Part shown: positions 38,662 to 49,900 of the stretch, piece by piece
Layout of the letters: every line of letters begins with the position of its first letter
Numbering within the stretch: position 1 is the stretch's first letter
Origin: Holacanthus passer
Lineage: Eukaryota > Chordata > Actinopteri > Pomacanthidae
Reading direction: 5' to 3'
Length of the DNA stretch: 64,000 nucleotides
NCBI GenBank assembly: GCA_025331565.1
Contig: JAFREQ010000017.1
Coordinates: 2,294,001 to 2,358,000, forward strand
Notes under the pieces: generated by a model
What the model saw: only the letters and a program-made list of their open reading frames with translations
Database searches by the model: none
What the model was told of the DNA's origin: nothing
Made by a program: the position numbers and the translations under genes

Positions 38662-40207
38662 TTAGCGCACGGGACGGAAAGGCTCAACAATCTCTGCAAA
38701 GGTCCTTCTCTCTGGGGTGAGATAAAAGAAAAGGAACAATTTGATTGCACACATACATGAGCCACCACGTTTTAAATTTCTCTGAAGACTTACAAATGTC
38801 CTATCGTATCTCAAACCCTACATACATTTTGGCACAGACTGCTCAGCAGGAGGCTTCATACCCTCAAACTGACCATGTTTAAAATCCTGTTCTATCATCA
38901 GCTTAGGATTTTCAGTTATGCTAAAATATATGAAAAAAACATTAACACAATAGATAATATGCAATAGGATAACAGAACATAGACAAAGTAATGAAAATAC
39001 AAAAACAAGATACTGGCATTGTGCAGTTCTTTCTTGGAAAAATTGTTCCTGTGTGTTTAATGAAAATCTCACATACCACAAATTCTCATCAAAATCCCAT
39101 CAATCCCATCCAACAGCATTTGCCCATCAAACAGAGACAGGTGGATGAATTGGACCTAATCATTGCCCTGCCCAGACTTAATAAATTGTGCACTGCTGCA
39201 GAAATATGAATAAACATGCATCAACCAATGTACGCGAGGACAACAATATTGTTGGGTTCTCATCTATTCTCAAGAACAAAAACACTGAACATTCACTTAC
39301 CCCGTTCTGGGAAGTTGTCTGGGTGGAGTCTGATATACTCGTTCATATCTCGATCAAGTTTGGAATTAATGTAATTTTCATATTTTGTGAGGTGATAGCC
39401 GAGGAACCAACCGATTGTTGATAGGAGGACTTGTCGATGAACACCTGAAAAAAAGGACACAACATGACAATACAGTAATATCAAGTTTGCATTGCAAATA
39501 AAATATTTCATTGTGCTTATGTGGAACCACATTATACTTTTCAAAATAAAGAAGAACAAGTTTCAGAAAGATCAATTTAGGTGTTTTGACTAATGTTACC
39601 TAGCACTAAAATGAAGTCCAATACAAAACTAGAATAAAGAAATAAACACATATGAGCAATGATATATATGAACACCATAAATAAGACCCTGGAAATATTA
39701 TTGTTGGATGAGGTTATTGTCCATTTTGTTTTTATTGAAGCTGAAGCAACGAATGCTAACAACATAGCTTAGGCTAAGTCTGCCTCCAGTATACGAACCA
39801 AACAGTTAGCTTGTATTTATTTGACAGGTAATTTGTTTTATAATGAAACCAGAGGAAATAAAAGTGGGTCCATAAACTTTCCTCTGTCACAACAAATCAC
39901 TGCTTTGACACGACATGTTGGCTCTTTGCTAAATGAACCATGTCAGAGCAGATCTTTGCTGCTTTGAGGTTAAATGTTGCAGACAGTCGAGGGCAAAGTA
40001 GATAAGCTAGAATGGAAGCTAACAAACATGCTAACAAACATAACAAACATGCTAACAAACATGCTAACCTGCTCTCAGCGGCGGCCTGTGGTTGATGGCG
40101 TTGTGCAGCATCGCGGAGCCCCAGCCGATCCCTGCGAGCCACAGCGAGTTCCTGTTCACGATCCCGGGAGGAGGGAGACGCTTCCCCTCGTCTGGTACGA
40201 ACCCCAT
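38662..40207 (-). CDS. ndufc2: NADH dehydrogenase (ubiquinone) 1 subunit C2 (complex I, B14.5b)
   Basis: Accessory subunit of mitochondrial respiratory complex I, in the inner-membrane arm. Coding exons on the minus strand: 40069-40207, 39301-39444, 38662-38711; 110 aa (human 119). Seen: N-terminal MGFVPDEGKRLPPPGIVNRN (human RFLPDEARSLPPPKL), a hydrophobic LWLAGIGWGSAML helix, RPPLRAGVHRQVLL (human RRPIATAGLHRQLL), a second hydrophobic segment TIGWFLGYHL, then MNEYIRLHPDNFPERERRTFAEIVEPFRPVR (given here only as a region, about residues 79-110), which tracks the human C-terminus residue by residue. Splice phases are 1 and 1. Exon 1 is short at the N-terminus relative to human, with no alternative upstream ATG in frame. 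The first donor (gttagc) lies in a minisatellite. Convergent with thrsp, as in human. Confidence 0.9.
40018..40068. repeat. Minisatellite (about 12-bp unit gctaacaaacat) at the ndufc2 exon 1 donor
   Basis: Four copies of gctaac (starting 40018, 40030, 40051, 40063) spaced 12, 21 and 12 bp. On the minus strand each reads GTTAGC, and the copy at 40063-40068 is the splice donor of ndufc2 exon 1. Confidence 0.8.
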
Positions 40208-40380
40208 GGCGAGAAACTTCCACCTCAGTTCAGTCAATGTTTGCGTCCTCCCCGGTGTCTCCGTTTACTTCACCTCTCATAGGAAGTCAAGGGCATGGTG
40301 TGCAACCGAGTGCCGCGTCCGGGCGCAACACACGAGAGTTCCGCTTCAGTTCCGCCCGAGACATCACATCTAGTAATAAA
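40208..40380 (-). promoter_or_regulatory. ndufc2 promoter/5'UTR region
   Basis: GC-rich, CpG-containing segment immediately upstream of the ndufc2 ATG on the minus strand, with no TATA box, as expected of a housekeeping respiratory gene. The exact start site is not placed. Confidence 0.5.
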
Positions 40381-40687
40381 GGTTAGTTTTTGATGATATT
40401 ACATTGATTTGATTTTGTTATAAAGTAAATATGACACACTCAGTAGGACTTTCTAGTGAAGTCATCGCAGTGGTTATTATTCGTAATAGAAGTAAATCTA
40501 TAATATTAGTGGTCTTATGGAATAACACTGTCTATGTGTGGTATGTTCATTGTGGCTGGTCTGGTCATTTAGAAAAACTGCTCAACTTGAAGAAGTTTAC
40601 ATTTTAATAAATAGTTTGCTCATGTCTGTCCCAAATTTGTTTTTTTGTCCTTATTATAGTTGCTGCATCTAATACACATTCAGTCCA

Positions 40688-41290
40688 AGTTAGAAGATGG
40701 TCAATTACAAGTGATAAGTCACTCCTGATCACACAGATACATAAAGTTATAGAATTAAATCTCTATGAATGAATGTATTCTCTAGGAAATGCATGAATAA
40801 AGGTATGACATTAAACAACAACATCGGGCTACTATTGGAGTAGATTTCATGACTAAAACAGATGATAATAACAAATGAAATAATAAAAACAAACAAATGA
40901 GATATTCAGTTATATATCGAAGTTTAAAGATGATAAATTATGAGCTTATTTGTCATTACAAATTACTCCTGACCACACAGATACATAAATAGAATAAAAA
41001 GTTTCATCTCTATGAAAGTGTAGAATAAAAGCATTAAATAAAGTAGGAGTACTTTCAGTGCAGTACTGGAGTAGATGCACTTATTATTATTATTATTATT
41101 ATTATTATCATATTCAGTCCTGTATACAAGTTATAAAATGATCAATTATAAGCTTATTTGTAATTAAAAGTTACTTTCACAGATACATACATTTATGGAA
41201 TAAAAAGTTTATTCTCTATGAAATGCAGAAGAATAATAACATAAGTATTAGTACTTGTTTCAGTGCAGTACTCGAGTAGATGTACTGGCT
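40688..41290. repeat. Three diverged tandem units (about 200-230 bp) upstream of rab30
   Basis: The blocks 'cacagatacata...', '...ctctatgaa...' and '...gtactggagtagatg' recur in the same order starting about 40690, 40920 and 41125. Unit 2 ends in an ATT trinucleotide run (41081-41109). Unit 1 has a segment (40826-40861) almost identical to rab30 exon 2 where units 2 and 3 have 'cagtgcagtactggagtagatg'. Family unknown; units are imperfect. Confidence 0.65.
41081..41109. repeat. (TTA)n microsatellite
   Basis: Perfect TTA/ATT trinucleotide run within the tandem repeat upstream of rab30. Confidence 0.9.
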
Positions 41291-41331
41291 CCTCTTGCTG
41301 TGAGCAGCTGATGACATCATTGCGTGCAGCC

Positions 41332-41484
41332 TTCCTCCTCCTCCTCCTCCTCCTCCTCAGACATCCTGCTGCTGCTGCTGAGGCTCACAGAGGAATAATG
41401 TCCTGTCCGGCAGCTCAGCCTGTTTGATGCGGGGACCCATGCACACCCAGCGGCTGTAGGTCCGGGGACATCCCGCTGTTTCTG
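41332..41484 (+). promoter_or_regulatory. rab30: Probable rab30 promoter and non-coding first exon
   Basis: GC-richer segment starting with a (CTC)n run (41332-41358) and a short CTG run, ending in a good donor (tttctg|gtgagt, exon end 41484). It probably splices to the acceptor ending at 42656, seven bases before the rab30 ATG. Inferred from splice motifs and distance. Confidence 0.5.
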
Positions 41485-42663
41485 GTGAGTGAATCCGCCT
41501 CCGGGCTCGATGCACTCGGCTGCTTTTTGTTTTTTTCTCTCCTGCAGCTGCAGATGGTGTCAAAATGGCTCGAGTCGCTCGGTGGCTGCTAGTTAGCTGC
41601 TACTGTTAGCATCGCCCTTATGTCCCTGAAGTCAGGCTGCAAATGCAACATTAATATGGAGAAATGAGGCTTTAACTCAGGTTGACTTTGTGCAAAACGC
41701 TGCAGGTTTAGTTTGTGTTGCAAAACAGGATGAAAATGGTGAAGAAGGAAATGCGACACTGGGAGATTTGTCATTATTATGCGAGCCATTCCACTTGAAT
41801 TACACCCTAAAATCTGGTTCATTGAATCCAGGTTGATACTCATGTTGTCTCGCAGTCAACAGTTTGCTTTCTTTAAATGTATTTTTCATGATGAGATGTT
41901 GAGTTGTGTCGCTCCTACAGGCCTGAATCTCAGAGCTGCTCCTGCAGAAAACACTGGATCTGTGTGTTACCACCCTGTTTACATGTGAATCTCATGTCAC
42001 TGTTGTATGAGGACACTTCAGCTCCAGTATCTGAACCTCTGTGATTCATTATGTGGATTCATCTCTTCAACAGAGTTTGAGCCTCTTTTATCCCCCAAAA
42101 GTGATGCAAGGCCCTTTAAAACTGCACCGAGCAAAATGTGATGAATCTCATGTTGTGCAAATGTCATATGATGTAAAAAAATGGGAAAATCCAATGGAGA
42201 AGTGAAAGAGAAAGATTTTTCCTCTGTGTAACTGTATGTTGTTTGTTCTATTAGTTCAAACTGTGCTCAGTGCCTGAGGCCTTGATAACCATTTTATTAA
42301 ACTGAGATTTGAGTGAGTAGTTGCAAAATTGACTTTTGCTAATTTCTTCCAGTGCTATTTGTGCACATGAGCTCAATCAGAACTCAAATTTAAAAAACTG
42401 AAGATCCAGACCAGGTCATATTTATCTCACTTATTTGTGAAGATTATTAAGGTCGGATGTCAGATCCCTCCTGAGGATTCTGGCCTTTACACCAGTTTCA
42501 CAACAGTTTGGTAGTTTCCTCAGCGTCTTCACCATCCGTCTCTTAACTGTGTTAATAGTATCAACGTGTGCTGGAGACAAATGTGATCACTTTCGTCAAA
42601 TGCACTGATTTGGGTTAATGTTTTTACTCAACACGGTTTTCCTTTGTTTTTCACAGTTTTAGC

Positions 42664-43915
42664 ATGAGCATGGAAGATTATGACTACCTGTTCAAAATAG
42701 TTCTGATAGGAAATGCTGGAGTTGGGAAGACATGTCTTGTCCGGCGCTTTACTCAGGTTTGTATTAGTATAGTATAAGTATTAATGTAGTATTGTTATTG
42801 AATTACAGAGTATTAGAGTATCAGACTATATATTTCTGGGTTTTTTTAGGGCCTTTTCCCACCTGGACAAGGGGCTACTATTGGAGTAGATTTCATGATT
42901 AAAACAGTGGAAATCAAAGGGGAGAAGGTCAAGGTAAAGAAAGATTGAATATATTTTTCATATAAAATCAGATGCCTTTATATTTTGAAATAGCTTGGAT
43001 TGACAGTCACTCATTTCATCTATTTTGTTTTCCAGCTGCAGATATGGGACACGGCTGGACAGGAGAGATTTCGCTCCATTACTCAGAGTTATTACCGTAG
43101 TGCCAACGCCCTCATTCTTACGTATGACATTACCTGTGAGGACTCCTTCAGGTGCCTTCCAGAGTGGCTGAGGGAGATTGAGCAGTATGCCAACAACCAA
43201 GTGGTGACTATATTAGTCGGTAAGAGGCTTGACTTTGTACTTGAGGAACTGATGGACCTCCTTTATCATCACGCTCCTTGTTCATTGTGAGAAACCTGTG
43301 AATAATAGTGTGCACTATATTTTACTGGAACTGGCCTGGTTTTCTGAGCATGAATTACCGAGCTGATGTCAGAGGCATTTTCTGAATAGATTTGCATAAG
43401 ACGGAGCCAGTTTTGTCTTTGTTAACATTTTATTGTGTGATTTCTGTGGTTCTTGTCACTTCTTGGGAGAAAAATCATTTTAGTCTGGAATAAAAAGCTC
43501 CCACACTGTCTTTTCTCTTCCGTCCATCCCACACATGCATGCACACACGGACACCTCCACTTCCATCTGTCTCATCTACACCCACCACTGCTCGGACTGT
43601 GATGTAAGAAGCCACGTCCTTACTTGTTGCGTGTTTTGACAGATGCATGCTACATGTCTTCCAGGTAATAAAATCGATCTGGCAGAGAAGAGAGAGGTTC
43701 TCAGACAGAGGGCTGAAGACTTCGCCGAGGCTCAGAGCATGCTGTATCTGGAGACCTCAGCCAAAGAGTCCGACAATGTTGAGAAACTTTTCCTCGACCT
43801 GGCCTGCGAACTCATTCGAGAGGCCAAGCAGAACAAGCTGGATAACAATGACACTGCCCCGATGCCCGGCGAGGGTAAAACCATCAGCTACTTAAGCTGC
43901 TGCAGCCTCAATTAG
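42664..43915 (+). CDS. rab30: Ras-related small GTPase Rab30
   Basis: Golgi-associated Rab GTPase required for Golgi integrity and, in mammals, linked to autophagy of bacteria. Coding exons: 42664-42756, 42850-42933, 43036-43219, 43665-43915; 203 aa, the same length as human RAB30. Seen: N-terminus MSMEDYDYLFKIVLIG, P-loop GNAGVGKT (16-23), switch I with GATIGVDFMIKTVE, WDTAGQERFRSITQSYYR (63-80, DTAGQE switch II), GNKID (121-125), ETSAKES (150-156), and a CC pair four residues from the end (SCCSLN) for geranylgeranylation. All nucleotide-binding residues are intact. The ATG follows an acceptor ending at 42656, so a non-coding exon lies upstream. Located between ndufc2 (divergent) and prcp, as on human 11q14. 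Confidence 0.95.
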
Positions 43916-45345
43916 AGAGAGCTCAGGCTTTTGGCCGTGGTAACTCAGTAGCCATTGACTGCAGAGGGCAGATGGCCGAGCCCCAATGCCTCCGTCCCTC
44001 TAAGGTGGCAAAAAGCCACTTCTTAGTCCCGTCATTTCTAGTCCCATGCCTTTTTTAAGCTGTACAAGGGAGTTAGTCAACTTTAGTTTGGCCTTCCAGG
44101 AACAAGCATTTAAAGATGCTGCCATTATGGAGAACATTGTCCTCAGTGCAACAGGATGTAACGTATCTCTGCCTGATGCATCAGGAACCTGAGTAGGGCT
44201 CCATTTTGTCCTCTTCATGGTGAAATGGCAGAATTTTTCTGTTTGGGTTGTAGGATCCATTTAATTTCAACATCAATATTCACCAGCAGTATTATGTGAG
44301 TGAAAAGTGCTACCAGGTATTTTGTTACAGATTCCACACAGCTGACAACAAGTGTCAAGATCATTGGAGGTTATCAGTCAATGGTAACACTATGTTTACA
44401 TACAGTACGTTTTGGGGATTACCAAGTCTGATCAAGCTGCAAATAGGTTTTGCAAACTTACCCTAAAAATCTGTTGCACAATCATTCATTTCCCACCAAC
44501 TTCTTCTGCTCTGAGAACTGCATACAATTTCATTATATTTCATAATGTCATTTCTGAGTAGTTATTTGCACCTGTCATTACAAACTGTGAAATATTTGTT
44601 CCCAATAGAAGATTTTTACTTGCTGCTAAAATATGTTTTTATGTCAGGTAACATAAACTGAAACACAAGTATAAATACTACGTTGAAACAGTATTCTGTG
44701 ATGCCATTATTTTTTTCTTAGCATACTTGCAGTGCTTGCAATTAGTCAGTTGATCTAGTATGAAACGGTTGGAAAAGGCCTCAGATGTTTTCATCATAGA
44801 AATCATAAACAATCTAATCAATTGACTTTTTGGACCGTCAGCTGTTTCTTTTCTCCATAGACGTGAATATTTCTGCCTTCGTTGTTGCTGCCTAGCCATG
44901 AAATTGTACCACTTTTTATTTGTTTGAAGGGGTGTGTTCATGTAGATTCGTATATGACTTGTACTTCATATGCTTTTATTGTGAACGTTCTTAATTGTCC
45001 AGCATGTTTTGCCATAAGTTGTAGTGTCTAACTTTATCTTTCATATATTTGCCACAACTGTAATGTACTGTATTGCACAAATCCATATACTGCACACTTA
45101 TTTTTTATTGTAACATTTTGTCTTTTGTTGTACAGACTCGTAGTACATCTTGGCACTTTGCTTTTATACTTTTTATTTTCAGTAATCCCTTTGTACAACC
45201 GACGAGCATTTTGTTTTGCCTTTTACCTTAGATTTAACAGCAGTTACTTATTGTTAATCCTTTGCATCTTCTTGTCGACACAATATGGGAAATACAAAGG
45301 AAAACACTATTGGGATGTTGTGCTTCTTTCCCTTTATGTGTACAA

Positions 45346-45351
45346 AATAAA
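45346..45351 (+). terminator. Candidate poly(A) signal of rab30
   Basis: AATAAA about 1.43 kb after the rab30 stop; it is followed by an A-rich stretch. Long 3'UTRs are usual for Rab30. Confidence 0.5.
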
Positions 45352-45495
45352 CCCGGAAAAAAAAATTACTCTGTATAACATTAAATAATTACACTAAATA
45401 TCTTGTATTTGTCATGTTGTTATTGCAGCTTCTAGTTTCAGTCTGTGTTTTAATGCTTGGTTTGAGTGGCTACATTCATAAACTTGAGACATATA

Positions 45496-46001
45496 CGGCC
45501 ATCCAGTGGTCACAGTAGTAATTAAACATTTTTAACTAGTCTAATATTAGAATATAAATATTAATAATTATGAATATCTGCAGTATTTCTCCCGAAAAAC
45601 GAGGAGATGGATCCGTCTTTGCTTCAGTCGTGTCATGAGTGTATTATCATGACTATACACTGCCCTCCTGTGGTCATCATGAATAACTTCATCTCCGGCT
45701 AATTTAGATTTATTTTTTCAAGTTTTATTTTGAAATGACCTACCGGACGTATAAATATGCTGTAATGTCTGCATTGATGTTACTTGACTAATTAAATATT
45801 GCAGTTCGTTGTTGTGACCGCTAGAGGGCAACAAATAGTCTCGATTTTAACTGCACTCGGGTCAACATCTTCGCATCTCAAGCTAATAGCGTAAGCTAAT
45901 TCACTACCAGTCTATGTTACAGGGAAGAAAAACTTTATTGACAATAACACTCAATTGTAAACTTTAATATGCTGTTTCTCACTGTGACCACAGGGGGGCA
46001 G
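45496..46001. promoter_or_regulatory. Cluster of four CTCF-like motifs between rab30 and prcp
   Basis: Matches to CCASYAGRKGGCRS by eye: 45496-45509 (minus, CCACTGGATGGCCG), 45660-45673 (minus, CCACAGGAGGGCAG), 45818-45831 (plus, CCGCTAGAGGGCAA) and 45988-46001 (plus, CCACAGGGGGGCAG). Each agrees at about 12 of 14 positions. The first two point left and the last two point right. Binding is not shown. Confidence 0.4.
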
Positions 46002-46764
46002 TGTACATGTGTGATTTTAAACACAACACAGTTCAAACGTCATCTCCACCAAACAAAAACACCAAATCATTATCATATATGTAGATATTAATATATAATA
46101 ATAAGAACTAGAAATATATCTTAACTATTTTAACCGGTTTACTGATAAATCAACTAAATTAACTAAGTTAACTTGCTAAATTGACCCGAATATGTTCAGA
46201 ATAATAACTGCCTTAAAAATTAGTCAATGTAGCATTAATACGTACAGTCAACACATTATACTAATACTTCCGGTGCATAGTTAAAAAGAAATAAAACTTC
46301 CAGTTGTGGTTAGGCACTGATTAGTTAACTGTCTCCAGGATAAAATAACATCCAAAGAGCAACTTTTACCTCCAGTAAAAACACATTATTCACTCATTAC
46401 AACCTCCACTCCACCGCCAGCGACCACGATATAATATCATAGCACACTTCCGGTACAGACTTTCAGAATAAAATCTTCAAATTAGAAGAGGAGCAGCTGT
46501 GCAACGTGGAAACACGATGTTGGATCTGAAACAAACATAACAAGACCAAGTTAATGATTTTGGCCTTTTAAAGCATCGATGCATGTCTCCGGTTAACTTC
46601 TGCTTTCAGACAGTATCATCAACAACGAGTACATGCACAACTCAAACTCCCATCAACCCTTGCGACTATATTTACAGTAGGAACCATCTGATGCCTGCCT
46701 GCATGCTGCAGAGACATTAAACTTGTTCTGATGAGTTAGAAAGAAGTAGCTGATGTTTCCTGTG

Positions 46765-46782
46765 CAGCAGCAGCAGCAGCAG
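46765..46782. repeat. (CAG)6 microsatellite upstream of prcp
   Basis: Perfect CAG run about 155 bp upstream of the prcp ATG, likely in the promoter or 5'UTR. Confidence 0.85.
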
Positions 46783-46936
46783 CTACTTTCAGGTCAGACT
46801 CTGACTCAAACATCTGTGGATCTGCAGACAGGACAGTCTCACTTCCTGTCTCTCTCAGGACAGGTCGACTCATACACACAGACACAGACGCCTCGTTATG
46901 ATGTGCTGAGGGTCAGTGTGAGCTGTGATTGACAGT

Positions 46937-49900
46937 ATGAGGATGAAGGCTGGAGTCTGGATGGAGGTTCTGAGCAAAGCTGAACTTACCTGTTTCTTCA
47001 TGTTGTGTCTCGGCTGTTTCCACGTGATCGCCCTCAAATCACAACTTTTCACCAGACTTACTGGGTCCCCTTCCTCCACCGAGACCCCCATCAGCTATCA
47101 GACGCTTTACTTTGACCAGAAGGTGAGTTTGAAATCTCTATATTTATAAATAACTCTGTTTTTAAACTCGATATTTGTCTATGAAAATGTTTGTTTTTTA
47201 ACATGGTTTCTTCCTCTTTTGCATGTTTCTCTTTCACTTCACTTTTTATCATGTGGTGTAGAAGATCAATAATGAAAAATAATAAAAGTGATCCACATAT
47301 TTTGTCTGAAACTTCTTGTGATATAAAATAACACAGTAAATATGATCAGACTGGTGTTACAGGCTATTTAGTGTTTTCTGAAATAATCATAGATTGTATT
47401 ATGTGATGATTAGTGGTTCATCATATTTTGCTCACCTTTTTATTTACCACCACACTGTTCACTAATATTTGCACCATTTGCAGTTTCTAAAATCTTTAAT
47501 GCACTTAATTCTGTGTAAGTTGTTCATGTGTTGTGTTGCAGACAATAGATGTTTCCCTCTTGCTTCCTGTAGTGAAGGCAAAACCATCACAATTGGCTCT
47601 GTTCCTGCCGGCAGATCTGTAACTATCCCTCCTGGCTCTGTGCCTGAAAAGGTCTCCAGGGCCCAGTGAATGTGAAAGGCTTTACCTCAGGGGTGTTTGA
47701 GAGATCTTCATTCAGCCTTTACATTTTCCATTTTCTGTTTCTTCATGGAGAATCAGGTTTCATGTTGGCTGCATGAGGTGGTTTGTAACGCAGCTTCATG
47801 TTTAGTGACTTGTGAACCTGACTCATACAGTCACAAGACTCTGCTGACTGTTCCTGCAATCAGGGACGTGAAAGGTGAATTGAATCCAGGTTACTGACAT
47901 TTAAAGAGTAACATTTATCATTATAGTGCAAATCAGAGCAGCTGTGTTGTGTTGTTAAGTAATTTATTCACTAAAAGGCAAACTTTCAACTGTCTGCTCG
48001 GGTAATTATGAACATTCATTTAATCTGTTCACAAGTTGATAGTGATCAGGCCTAAACTCTTAGGATCACTGAGACCTTAACTCTGAAATGAAATAGACTA
48101 TAACCGATCTTTTCTTTGCTCTATATTGTCATAGTTTTGCCAGCCGCTCTTTATGTGCTTCACGTATAAGACAGTCTCTCAGAAAACACAGACTGAACAC
48201 GTTTAGTCAAATCTTCCTGTCTGTAAATCTGGCCATCACAGTATCTGTATTTAGTCTTGAACTTTAAACTCTGTTGAACATTTAAGCTCGTTTCCCTGCT
48301 AATTTAGACATCGGAAGGTTTTGCAAACACTTTCCAAGTTCCATGATTGCAGACTTTATTTTCAACCATATAAAGTTAGTACACAGTGAAAACGAAACAG
48401 CTATCCTCCAGGACCACAGAACAACACAAGAGGCTACATAACAGGAGACAACATAAATCTACACAAGACTACATAAAGTGCAACGATGTACAAAACACTG
48501 CAATACTGTGCAGAATTCACTAAGACTGTGCAAAAAGACAATCTAGTACATAAAAATGAAATAGAGACATTTATTATTTTCAGAGCAGCTACCGTTTGTT
48601 GATTTATCATTACAGCTGTTTTGATAGTTGATTAATCATTGAAGTCATTTTTCAAGCAAAAATACCAAATATTTTGATGCTTCCAGATTCTTAAATGTAA
48701 TGATTTGTTGCTTTTCATTATCTGACATTATAGTCAAACATATATTTTTTTGTTTAAAATTATTTCTTTAGATAAAACAAGAATTTAATTAGAGTCATTG
48801 GGCTGTAGGAAATTGTGATGAGTATATTTTTTTACTATTTTCTGATGCTTTATAGAGCATTTAATCAATGAATCAAGAAAATCATCTGTAACTGTTGTTT
48901 GCACTCCTCACTATGATTTTTACATGCTGTTCATAGTGTGTATGCACTCAACAGTGTTTGGATTAGGGGACAATGCTCCACACCTGGTCCAACCCACGAC
49001 ATCCTGCATAATCAGCCACACTGACAAGAAGATAAAGACCATTTCCTCCCGTTTGACACCCATTGTCTTATCTGATGTGTGTCTTTTTTGTTGTTGTTTG
49101 TGAGCAAGGAATTATATGTTTCTTCTCAATAAGTACAACAAATGAAATCCCTGTTATCAACTTCTCAGAACCAGTAGCAAGTCTGCAGATTTTTACAAAA
49201 GAATCATCAATCACGCAGCTTTTTTCTTCGCCCTCTGTGGGACGAGCTGCTGTGAGGAGAGCACCGAGTGATCCAGCAGTTGTCCAGAGGAAATCCTCTT
49301 GACTTGAGGTTTGCCTCCAGACAATGAATGGAAGTGTCCTTAAGCATCCTCCAAATGAGCTGTTGGAGTTTACTGGAACTTGTGCTTTGGTTGTTTCCCT
49401 CATGTCTCCATTTGTTGGACTGGAACGCAACAGATTCAGTCTCCATTCTTGTCGAATAGTTAAAGTACTGGTTCAGCAGTTGTCCAGTATGTGAACTGAA
49501 TGTTAACTGGAATAAACTGCTCGAGTGCTTCCTGCAGTAACCACATGGTGGCACTACTTATCAGGGTGTGGATCTGTTATGAAACCAATCTCATAGGTTT
49601 TGTGATTTGCATACTGAGTGGGTGCAAGTGATACAGTACTCACCAGGGCTCCTTTGGGTGAAGCGCTTTATATATTCAACATTGCATATATTCATTCTTT
49701 AGTTTTGGCATTTAGATCATAGAATATAGGAATTTTTGTTTGCATTGCAAGAGAATTTGCCTTTCAAGAATTGAGTTTCAATCCCCAAATCAGACATCTA
49801 TTGTTTGAAAGTCCTGGTATTAATAAAAATAATGAATAACATCTTAACCCGTTCTTTGGCTTGTTGAAGCACATAAATCAACTTAAATCCTTTGTTCGTG

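Larger units (their letters stand above)
43916..46936. other. rab30 3'UTR, intergenic CTCF-like cluster and prcp promoter region
   Basis: A long rab30 3'UTR probably ends at the AATAAA at 45346-45351. From 45496 to 46001 there are four CTCF-like motifs. Two ACTTCCGGT ETS/GABPA-type motifs (46266-46274 and 46446-46454) and a (CAG)n run (46765-46782) lie in the prcp upstream region. The segment 46400-46936 is GC-richer and is the likely prcp promoter/5'UTR. No other gene seen. Confidence 0.5.

Noticed and set aside
40018..40068. CRISPR-like direct repeats
   Set aside because: The units are 12 bp with no spacers, in a vertebrate gene; this is a minisatellite.
39897..40223. 108-aa Leu/Ala/Cys-repeat frame on the minus strand
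   Set aside because: It is the wrong frame of ndufc2 exon 1 read through the minisatellite, not a gene.
40092..40373. 93-aa plus-strand frame
   Set aside because: Antisense to ndufc2 exon 1 and its promoter; no family resemblance.
43643..43895. Alternative start or frame at the rab30 last exon
   Set aside because: The acceptor ending at 43664 and phase from exon 3 restore the GNKID motif, so the exon is internal and the second frame is a shadow.
49068..49554. Two overlapping minus-strand frames of 115-120 aa in prcp intron 1
   Set aside because: No domain, no start context, and no splice structure; could be an eroded insertion, but nothing supports a gene.
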